From Staphylococcus lugdunensis (GTDB taxonomy: Bacteria > Bacillota > Bacilli > Staphylococcales > Staphylococcaceae), in contig NZ_PPPV01000016.1 of the NCBI RefSeq assembly GCF_002901705.1, positions 705,665 to 769,664 on the forward strand: a stretch of DNA of 64,000 nucleotides, written 5' to 3'. Below are positions 57,636-64,000 of this stretch, one piece after another. How positions within the stretch are numbered: the stretch's first letter is position 1; every line of letters begins with the position of its first letter. The notes beneath the pieces were generated by a model. The model did not search any database, was not told the origin of the DNA, and worked only from the letters and a program-made list of their open reading frames with translations. The position numbers and the translations under genes were made by a program.

Positions 57636-58049
57636 ATGACAATTAATGATGTTGCAGCACATTTAAATATGAGCAAATCGCAAATAAGATATTACGAAAA
57701 AATAGGCTTAATTACAGTACCGCGAAATGATAGTGGCTATCGTATTTTTGATGAAGATACAATGTTTAAATTGAAGTTAATTAATGATTTAAAAGATTTA
57801 GACCTTGATTTACAAAATATCAATCACATTATACAACTTTATGACCAACCCATTTCTGACACATGTAATAAGCAATCCAATAAATTTATTGAAAATCTGA
57901 TTACTAAAATTGAACAACGCTTAAAGCAGCAACAGCTTATTTTACAGAAAATAAAAACATTACATCAATTATCTAAAGATGGTCAATATGAACAAAATCA
58001 GCATAAAATATTTGCAGAATTAGCCAAAGAGGTGTCAATGAATGATTAG
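57636..58049 (+). CDS. MerR-family transcriptional regulator
   Basis: A 137-residue MerR-family regulator. The helix-turn-helix MTINDVAAHLNMSKSQIRYYEKIGLI (residues 1-26) is followed by the second wing YRIFDEDTMFKLKLINDLKDL and a long dimerising coiled coil. A lone Cys near residue 86 may be the sensor. It has no metal-site CxxC, so it resembles the AdhR/NmlR-type redox or electrophile sensors. I chose the ATG at 57636, which has a GGAGGTGAG ribosome site; an in-frame TTG upstream overlaps that site. It overlaps the oxidoreductase gene by 8 bases. Confidence 0.87.
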   Translation: MTINDVAAHLNMSKSQIRYYEKIGLITVPRNDSGYRIFDEDTMFKLKLINDLKDLDLDLQNINHIIQLYDQPISDTCNKQSNKFIENLITKIEQRLKQQQLILQKIKTLHQLSKDGQYEQNQHKIFAELAKEVSMND

Positions 58050-58608
58050 TATTATTTATGGTGGTAATACCTCAGGAACTTGCTACGAACTTTACCAACA
58101 CATTTTACATCAAATTCCCAAGCAACAGCGCTATGATATATTTTTACAACAATCCAATATTGACTTTTTATTGACGACAGGCTATCATGCACCACTATCA
58201 TCACAACAACAAATATGGATAAATCAGCTTGAAGCATCTTCTACGCTCATCTTTATATATCCTTTATATTGGTTTAACGTTACCCCTATTTTGAAGAGCT
58301 TTATTGATCAAACGTTTTGGCCAGAGCATGCTTTCAGTTTTAAAAACAAGCAGTACTTCAGAAACGGCTTATGGAAAGGGAAAAAAGCAATTATTATTTA
58401 CACCCAGGGTGGTCCTGAAATTTTGCATCGATTTAAAGGCCGTTTAGGCTACAAAGTAATGAAGTATCCACTGAATTTATCGGGTATTTATGATATATCC
58501 GTTCTTCATCTTGATAACCTTAACAGAAGCGCCACAGATAACAAGAAAGTCGTTGCATCGATGGCAAACATTGCTCAAAAAGTAAAGCAACTCATACGTA
58601 ATAAGTAA
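58042..58608 (+). CDS. Flavodoxin-like NAD(P)H oxidoreductase (KefF/quinone-reductase type)
   Basis: A 188-residue flavodoxin-fold protein of the NAD(P)H dehydrogenase (quinone)/KefF family. It has the FMN-binding GGNTSGTCYE-like start at residue 5, FIYPLYWFNVTPILKSFIDQTFW near 75, and a GxxGPE-like IIYTQGGPEILHR near 118. It would reduce quinones or other electrophiles with NAD(P)H in the cytoplasm. It is translationally coupled to the MerR-type regulator, which suggests an electrophile-stress detoxification unit. Confidence 0.85.
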   Translation: MISIIYGGNTSGTCYELYQHILHQIPKQQRYDIFLQQSNIDFLLTTGYHAPLSSQQQIWINQLEASSTLIFIYPLYWFNVTPILKSFIDQTFWPEHAFSFKNKQYFRNGLWKGKKAIIIYTQGGPEILHRFKGRLGYKVMKYPLNLSGIYDISVLHLDNLNRSATDNKKVVASMANIAQKVKQLIRNK

Positions 58609-58822
58609 TAATAGTTTATCATCGATTAATTGTTCTGTTTCGTAATCGTTAATATTGAAAATGCTGATTCTCTATTGATGAAGAATTAAAAGACTTGTTT
58701 CTTAAAAAACAAACCTTCCTAGTTACGACTAACTCTAAAATTCAGGTGTTTAACAAGCACATTATGTCTTTTTACAATATTCAATATAGACGACTGATCT
58801 TTTAATTTTTGATACGTCCAAT

Positions 58823-60184
58823 TTATACAAAGAGGCTTATAAAAAGAATAAATATTATGCCGGATACTGAGAGAATGGTTTCAAGTAGAGACCACGTTAA
58901 AAATGTTTCTTTTATCGTTAATCCAAAATATTCTTTGAACATCCAAAAGGCGGCATCATTAACATGCGATAAGATTAAACTACCTGCACCAATCGCTAAG
59001 ACAACTAACGCAACATTAACGTCTGATTGTTGTACTAAAGGTAAGACAATCGCTGTTGTTGAAATACCAGCAACGGTAGCAGAACCCAATGCGATTCTGA
59101 AGATAGCAGCTATTATCCACGCAAATAAAAGTGGCGACATTGATGTACCTGAAAAAGCTGCTTTAATCGTATCACCTACACCACCATCAATGAGGATTTG
59201 TTTAAAGGCACCGCCGCCACCTATAATAAGTAACATCATGCCGATAGGATAAATTGAATTAGTCACGGATTGCATTGTTTCTTGCATTTTCTTACCTTTA
59301 TGTAATCCCATCGAATAAATAGCAAAGATCACTGAAATGACCATAGCAGTGCCTGCTGTTCCCACAAAATAAATAAAGTTTTCAATAAAGTTTGTTCCTT
59401 TACCACTGTCATGACCAGTAACTAATTGTAAAATTGTAGAAATTAACATTAAAATAACAGGCAATAATGCGGTAAAAACACTTAACCTAAAGCTGGGCAT
59501 TTCTTCTTGTGAAAACGATTTTTGAGAACCAAGCTCAGAGATATCTCCTTCACGATAAAACGCTGAGGTCACTATTTTTTCAGCGACTTTTAAAAATACA
59601 GGTCCGGAAATGATAGCAACAGGAATGGCAATAATCATACCGTACATTAGCACTTCTCCAATATTAGCATGTAGTTCTTTGGCAATCACAGTTGGCCCTG
59701 GATGAGGGGGTAAAAAACCATGAGTGACAGAAAGTGCTGCCATCATAGGAATTCCTATTTTTACTTGAGATACCTTTAACTTTTTAGCAATCGTAAAAAC
59801 TAATGGAATTAATAGCACTAAACCTACTTCAAGAAATAACGCAATACCCACAATAAAAGAAGCTATGATAATGGCCCACTGTGTATACTTTTCACCAAAC
59901 TTATTAATTAGTGTTTCGGCAATGCGATTGGCACCGCCTCCATCTGCTAATAACTTTCCTAGCATTGCACCAAGTCCGAATATGAGTGCAATATGTCCTA
60001 GCGTGCTACCTATCCCCTTTTCAATACTTTCCATTACATTTTGAATTGGTATTCTTAATAAAATGCCTCCGAGAATAGATGTGATAATGAGTGAAACAAA
60101 CGTATTTAATTTGAATACAATAATAAGAACTAATAAAAAGGCTACGCTAACAACAACGCTTAAAGTAACGCCTAATAAGCTCAT
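58823..60184 (-). CDS. gntP: GntP-family gluconate/galactonate permease
   Basis: A GntP-family proton symporter for sugar acids, 453 residues with about 12-14 helices. It has signatures GLGAMLGKLLADGGGANRIAETLI near residue 72, THGFLPPHPGPTVIAKEL near 155 and VNDAAFWMFKEYFGL near 418. As the last gene of a D-galactonate operon it likely imports D-galactonate, although the family commonly moves gluconate. It starts with AGGAGG before the ATG, 22 bases after dgoD. The 200-base region beyond its stop holds no gene. Confidence 0.9.
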   Translation of the reverse strand: MSLLGVTLSVVVSVAFLLVLIIVFKLNTFVSLIITSILGGILLRIPIQNVMESIEKGIGSTLGHIALIFGLGAMLGKLLADGGGANRIAETLINKFGEKYTQWAIIIASFIVGIALFLEVGLVLLIPLVFTIAKKLKVSQVKIGIPMMAALSVTHGFLPPHPGPTVIAKELHANIGEVLMYGMIIAIPVAIISGPVFLKVAEKIVTSAFYREGDISELGSQKSFSQEEMPSFRLSVFTALLPVILMLISTILQLVTGHDSGKGTNFIENFIYFVGTAGTAMVISVIFAIYSMGLHKGKKMQETMQSVTNSIYPIGMMLLIIGGGGAFKQILIDGGVGDTIKAAFSGTSMSPLLFAWIIAAIFRIALGSATVAGISTTAIVLPLVQQSDVNVALVVLAIGAGSLILSHVNDAAFWMFKEYFGLTIKETFLTWSLLETILSVSGIIFILFISLFV

Positions 60185-60206
60185 CTTAAGTTCCTCCTAT
60201 CTTTCC

Positions 60207-61352
60207 TTACCATTCTGCGATAGACCCATCTTGGTGCTTCCAGACAGGATTTTTCCAATTATGTCCTATTTTCGCTCGCTCTTTGACATAATCTTCAGCG
60301 ATATCTATACCTAAACCTGGCTTTTGAGGAATATTGACAAATCCGTCTTGATAATCGAAAATCGTGCGATCTTGTACATAATCCAATAAATCATTACTTT
60401 TGTTGTAATGAATACCTAAACTTTGTTCTTGAATAATTGCATTGTGACATGTTGCATCAACCTGTAAACAGGCAGCCAATGCAATTGGTCCTAATGGACA
60501 ATGGGGTGCAGCTGCAATATCATATGCTTCAGCCATGGAAATTATTTTTTTACATTCTGTAATGCCACCAGCATGAGATAAATCTGGTTGAATGATATCT
60601 ATATAGCCAGAAGCTAGAGCATCTTTATAATCATAACGGGAAAACATGCGTTCTCCAGTAGCAATTGGAACAGAGTAGTTTACAAGAACTTTTAAGATCT
60701 CATTATGTTCTGGTAATACAGGTTCTTCAATAAAAAGTGGATGATATGGTTCTAGCTCTTTAATAAGTAATTTAGCCATAGGTTTGTGCACTCTACCGTG
60801 AAAATCAATCCCAATTCCAAAATTATTGCCCATTTTTTTGCGAATCGCATCTACACGAGCAACAACGTCTTCCACTTTTTGAAAATCATCAATGTATTGC
60901 AACTCTTCTGTTGCATTCATCTTTATAGCATTAAAGCCTTTATCAGCAACTTTTTGTGCTTCTCGCGCAACATCTGAAGGTCTATCGCCACCAATCCAGG
61001 AGTAAACTTTAATACTATCACGTGCTTTTCCCCCAAGCAGTTGATGGATAGGCGCGTTAAAATATTTACCTTTAATATCCCACAAAGCTTGATCAATACC
61101 TGAGATTGCACTCATGAGAATTGGACCCCCTCTGTAGAAAGAAGAACGATACATTTGATTCCATAAGCCTTCGATTTGACAAGGATCTTCACCTATAAGA
61201 GTGTCCATGAGTTCAATAACCGCCGCTTTAACAGTCGCAGCTTTACCCTCAATCACCGGTTCTCCCCAACCTTCAAGGCCTTCATCAGTGATGATTTTCA
61301 AAAATAACCATCTGGGTGGAACTTGATATAGCTCATAATTTACAATTTTCAT
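60207..61352 (-). CDS. dgoD: D-galactonate dehydratase DgoD
   Basis: An enolase-superfamily (mandelate racemase subgroup) dehydratase that turns D-galactonate into 2-keto-3-deoxygalactonate. The 381 residues start MKIVNYELYQVPPRWLFLKI and include WGEPVIEGKAATV and RGGPILMSAISGIDQALWDIKGK, which match DgoD of E. coli closely. Metal ligands are expected in GIDFHGRVHKP (near 190), FIEEPVLPEH (near 215) and IATGERMFSR (near 240). The catalytic His lies in the AAPHCPLGPIA region near 290. It follows the aldolase gene by 12 bases. Confidence 0.93.
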   Translation of the reverse strand: MKIVNYELYQVPPRWLFLKIITDEGLEGWGEPVIEGKAATVKAAVIELMDTLIGEDPCQIEGLWNQMYRSSFYRGGPILMSAISGIDQALWDIKGKYFNAPIHQLLGGKARDSIKVYSWIGGDRPSDVAREAQKVADKGFNAIKMNATEELQYIDDFQKVEDVVARVDAIRKKMGNNFGIGIDFHGRVHKPMAKLLIKELEPYHPLFIEEPVLPEHNEILKVLVNYSVPIATGERMFSRYDYKDALASGYIDIIQPDLSHAGGITECKKIISMAEAYDIAAAPHCPLGPIALAACLQVDATCHNAIIQEQSLGIHYNKSNDLLDYVQDRTIFDYQDGFVNIPQKPGLGIDIAEDYVKERAKIGHNWKNPVWKHQDGSIAEW

Positions 61353-61364
61353 TGTCAGAACCTC

Positions 61365-61988
61365 CTAATTCATTGCCTTTATAAGTTTTTGCGCATTTCG
61401 TTTTATCGTTGTTAAAGTTTCATTGTCAATAGCTAAATTCGTTTTGACGATGCTGCTACTAACACCCACACCAATAGCACCTACATTTATATATTCGTTA
61501 ATATTTGTTGCATCAACACCACCAGTTGGTAATAGTTGCGTATTATTGAGTGGTGCTAATATATCTTTAATATAAGATGGTCCCATTGATGAAACAGGAA
61601 ATACTTTTATAATATCTGCACCTTGATTTAAAGCTAAGGTAATTTCTGACGGTGTGAAAGCACCTGGTATTGATAACACATGGTTTTCTTTCGTGCATTG
61701 AATAACATCAGTATTCACGTCTGGGGAGATAATAAATTGCGCACCTGCATCGATTGCCTTTTGACAACTTTCAACAGTCAGCACCGTACCAGCTCCTATA
61801 TAAATGTCACCTTTATATTGTTTGCTAAGTTTTTGTAATGTGTTAAATACATTAGGAGAATTAAGTGTAACTTCAACAAGCTTAATGCCCGCTTGCTTTA
61901 AGGCTTCAACAATTTTCAAAGTATCTTCAGTATCATAGCCTCGGACAATAGAAATAATTTTATGTTGCTTAACTAACTCTATATTCAT
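61365..61988 (-). CDS. dgoA: 2-keto-3-deoxy-6-phosphogalactonate aldolase DgoA
   Basis: A KDPG/KDPGal class I aldolase of 207 residues that splits KDPGal to pyruvate and glyceraldehyde 3-phosphate. The TIM-barrel motifs VEVTLNSPNVFNTL (catalytic Glu) near residue 37, GAGTVLTVE near 67, and the Schiff-base Lys in IIKVFPVSSMGP near 130 are present, as is LLPTGGVDATNINEYI near 152. The operon with DgoD and a KDG/KDGal kinase points to the galactonate route rather than the gluconate one. Confidence 0.9.
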   Translation of the reverse strand: MNIELVKQHKIISIVRGYDTEDTLKIVEALKQAGIKLVEVTLNSPNVFNTLQKLSKQYKGDIYIGAGTVLTVESCQKAIDAGAQFIISPDVNTDVIQCTKENHVLSIPGAFTPSEITLALNQGADIIKVFPVSSMGPSYIKDILAPLNNTQLLPTGGVDATNINEYINVGAIGVGVSSSIVKTNLAIDNETLTTIKRNAQKLIKAMN

Positions 61989-61995
61989 GTTTACA

Positions 61996-62946
61996 CTACC
62001 TTTCTACATCAGTGAGTTGATGTTCGATAAATTGTTCTACTTCTGATAACGTGGGCAACCCATAAAAATCACCATACGATGTAGTTGCTAAAGCCCCCAT
62101 CGCTAAAGCATACTTAGACATTACTGTTAATTGGTCATAACCATACATTTTTAGACTATAGATAACCCCAGCAGCAAAGGCATCTCCAGCACCTACAGGG
62201 TCAATATCTTTTACACTATAAGCTTGTCCATGAATATGTGTATGCCGATTAATAAATACGGCGCCTTGATCTCCATTTTTTATGACAAGCAACTTTAAAT
62301 TTGTCTGATCAATGTGGTTCATCAACTGCTCCATTGATGGTGTATTAAACAAAATATCTGCTTCACTCTTGCCAGCTAACAACACATCAACATGTGGTTC
62401 TATGATTTGATAAAAGGCTTTTAAATCATTTTCATTCCATAATTTTTTTCGGAAATTAGGGTCGAATACAATAGTCATATGATGTTGTTTCGCAACTTTA
62501 ATTAATTTAAGCGTCTCTTGATAAGTATGGTTACTAAGTGCAGGCGTAATACCAGTAAGATAAAGTATGTCAGCGCTTTCAAATATATCGTTTAAAAAAG
62601 AATTAATATTCAAATAATTGATGGCACTGTTTTTGCGAAAATAATCCACACGAATAGCTTGCGCAATGCCACGTTCTTTAGTCATTAAACCGGTTGAGTA
62701 ATGATTTAAAGTTTGAACAAATCGCGTATCAACCCCTTCACCATTCAATTGATACTTTATGGCTTCTCCCACGGCATCATTACCAAGTGCAGAAATTAAA
62801 CTCGAATGAATTCCTAAGCGAGACAATCCAATTAACGTGTTAGCCTCAGCACCAGCAATATAAAAATTTAACTGGTTAGTATATTTAAGTTGTGCATGAT
62901 TTGAAGAAAACACACCCATAATTTCACCATAAGAAATTACTGTCAA
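61996..62946 (-). CDS. kdgK: 2-keto-3-deoxy sugar acid kinase (KdgK/DgoK, PfkB family)
   Basis: A PfkB-family carbohydrate kinase of 316 residues that would phosphorylate 2-keto-3-deoxygalactonate (or gluconate). The substrate-binding start AGAEANTLIGLSRLG is near residue 31, LVIKNGDQGAVF is near 220, and the catalytic ATP motif DIDPVGAGDAFAAGVIYSL is near 255. The TTG start overlaps the regulator's stop codon (TTGA), with GGAG ten bases before it. Unlike the E. coli dgo operon, the kinase is of the PfkB type rather than the DgoK sugar-kinase type. Confidence 0.9.
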   Translation of the reverse strand: MTVISYGEIMGVFSSNHAQLKYTNQLNFYIAGAEANTLIGLSRLGIHSSLISALGNDAVGEAIKYQLNGEGVDTRFVQTLNHYSTGLMTKERGIAQAIRVDYFRKNSAINYLNINSFLNDIFESADILYLTGITPALSNHTYQETLKLIKVAKQHHMTIVFDPNFRKKLWNENDLKAFYQIIEPHVDVLLAGKSEADILFNTPSMEQLMNHIDQTNLKLLVIKNGDQGAVFINRHTHIHGQAYSVKDIDPVGAGDAFAAGVIYSLKMYGYDQLTVMSKYALAMGALATTSYGDFYGLPTLSEVEQFIEHQLTDVER

Positions 62947-63704
62947 TTTATATCCACTCCATTTCTTGTTAGACCCATCGCGCGCGAAATAAAATAGGCA
63001 TTTTGTTTTATTTTTTGCGGAATCAAATCGTTATGCTGAATTCTTTCCTTTGGTCCAGCACAACTGATGGCACCTATTACATGACCAGCATCATTTAAAA
63101 TAGGTGCAGCAATACAGTACAACCCGAGTTCATTTTCTTCATCATCAATCGCATAACCCTGCGCTTTAAAACGTCTTAACTGTACTTTCAACATTTCATA
63201 GTTTTTCACTGTATATGGCGTAACTTGTTCAAATTCTATATCAAGAAATAAACAATCAAGTAACTTCTTGTCATACATGTAAAGGCACGCTTTGCCTAGT
63301 CCAGTGGTATAAATCGGTTTATTAGCACCTGGTTGTGCGGCGGTTCTGATGGAGCGATGGCTGTCGATTTTAGTTAAATAAATCATCTCATACCCTTGAG
63401 GATAAGCTAAAAATATAGTTTCATTAAGTTCATCACTTAAGTGTTTAATATAAGACAAACTTTCGTTATATAAATCCAGATCTTCACGGGCACGATTGCC
63501 TAAGCTAATAAGCTTAGATCCCAATAAATATTTATTCTGATAATCTTTGCGTATATAGTTTGCCTCAACCATAGTTTTCAATAAATTAAATAAGCTGCTT
63601 GCTGGAATCTGCAATGCCTGGCCAATTTCTTTTTCACTCAAAGGGTGTTGTTGAAGATGTAATAAATTTAAAATATCAAAGACACGTTGTGCAGACTTAA
63701 CTAT
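62943..63704 (-). CDS. IclR-family regulator of the dgo operon, non-ATG start
   Basis: An IclR-type regulator of about 253 residues. Its effector domain (GAF-like, from about residue 75) has the family pattern GKACLYMYDKKLL and AISCAGPKERI. The N-terminal winged helix is complete only if translation begins upstream of the first TTG at 63641: the frame continues as VKSAQRVFDILNLLHLQQHP, the standard IclR start. The only start codon at the right distance from the AAAGGTGGG site is ATA at 63702-63704, so I place the start there. The TTG would give a truncated DNA-binding domain. It is the first gene of the dgo operon. Confidence 0.8.
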   Translation of the reverse strand: MVKSAQRVFDILNLLHLQQHPLSEKEIGQALQIPASSLFNLLKTMVEANYIRKDYQNKYLLGSKLISLGNRAREDLDLYNESLSYIKHLSDELNETIFLAYPQGYEMIYLTKIDSHRSIRTAAQPGANKPIYTTGLGKACLYMYDKKLLDCLFLDIEFEQVTPYTVKNYEMLKVQLRRFKAQGYAIDDEENELGLYCIAAPILNDAGHVIGAISCAGPKERIQHNDLIPQKIKQNAYFISRAMGLTRNGVDIN

Positions 63705-63721
63705 AAAAATCCCACCTTTCT

Positions 63722-63739
63722 ATTTCACATATGTGAAAT
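63722..63739. promoter_or_regulatory. Palindromic operator upstream of the iclR-type gene
   Basis: ATTTCACATATGTGAAAT is a perfect 18-base palindrome 18 bases before the regulator's start, followed by a half-copy TATATATGTGAT. It is the likely binding site of the IclR-type regulator and gives autoregulation of the whole dgo operon. The rest of the gap to 63915 is AT-rich promoter DNA. Confidence 0.75.
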
Positions 63740-63915
63740 GAATTTATATATGTGATGGCACAGGAATATAAACATATGATTGTAAAATAGTCAACAGAAA
63801 TTTATGTAATAAACATTGAATTATAACTATAGCTCAGTCCATATTACTCCATAAATTTCTTACAGTGTTATACCCAATATCAGTGATTAATTGAAATATA
63901 ATTGTTTATAAAGAA

Positions 63916-64000
63916 ATGGAGCGGGACAGCATTCATAATGAATTCGTAGTCCCGCCCCAGCACGGTTGACCAGGATTGAAAAAGCTTGGTATCCAGCGTA
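63916..64000. repeat. Two-hairpin intergenic repeat, copy 8, cut by window edge
   Basis: TGGAGCGGGACAGC...GTCCCGCCCC around a GAATTC core is followed by GGTTGACCAGGATTGAAAAA and GCTTGGTATCCAGCGTA, matching copy 7 base for base in the second part until the window ends. Confidence 0.85.

Noticed and set aside
1..64000. Prophage, insertion sequence, tRNA or rRNA genes
   Set aside because: No transposase, integrase, phage structural gene, tRNA cloverleaf or rRNA sequence was recognised anywhere in the window.

Overview
The window is AT-rich low-GC Gram-positive DNA from a Staphylococcus. The evidence is a crtOPQMN staphyloxanthin operon, a farE/farR fatty-acid efflux pair, a glcB-type glucose PTS permease, a cntABCDFE (Opp1) metallophore transporter, a hyicolysin-type metalloprotease and a STAR-like intergenic element with the GTTGGGGCCCC core. 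It is probably not S. aureus. The carotenoid proteins differ clearly from the S. aureus ones as I remember them. The crt operon carries an extra tspO gene at its head, the cnt operon lacks cntKLM, and pflBA and a D-galactonate operon sit among these genes. I cannot name the species without a search.

Layout. 1-1110: 3' part of an MFS transporter. 1283-7296 (minus): tspO-crtO-crtP-crtQ-crtM-crtN behind a SigB-like promoter. 7498-12965: DUF418 membrane protein, CocE/NonD hydrolase, TetR regulator, cold-shock protein, acetoin-reductase-like SDR and a small membrane protein. 13026-14632: arsR-arsB without arsC. 14756-17779: pflB-pflA with a Rex-like site. 18093-20050: PepSY lipoprotein and an NAD-dependent epimerase/reductase. 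20226-23542: farE/farR with a shared palindrome. 23876-28278: PBP4-like DD-carboxypeptidase, LtrA protein, and a Fur-box-linked pair (siderophore-esterase-like hydrolase and iron-compound-binding lipoprotein). 28643-31696: glcB with a cre-like site and an unknown membrane-anchored protein. 31836-36706: alpha/beta hydrolase and glutamine amidotransferase divergent from a Fur-box-linked MsrA, then an APC permease and a DJ-1/PfpI protein. 36919-44540: secreted metalloprotease and cntABCDFE. 45053-51630: small protein, MFS transporter, HAD phosphatase, a double AAA+ protein with a beta-helix-like N-terminus plus a zinc-ribbon membrane protein, and a small membrane protein. 51775-58608: BrnQ, FAD monooxygenase, T-box-controlled ThrRS, and MerR plus a flavodoxin-fold oxidoreductase. 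58823-63704 (minus): IclR regulator-kdgK-dgoA-dgoD-gntP, a complete De Ley-Doudoroff D-galactonate catabolic operon.

How it fits together. Three iron-responsive control points (Fur boxes near 27320, 33635 and 44569) link metal uptake, siderophore handling and one methionine sulfoxide reductase. Fermentation (pfl, acetoin reductase) and sugar uptake (glcB, dgo) carry Rex-, CcpA- and IclR-type sites. Envelope and stress genes (crt, farE, PBP4-like) complete the set. Eight copies of a two-hairpin intergenic repeat lie at gene ends across the window. No rRNA, tRNA, CRISPR array, prophage or transposase was seen.
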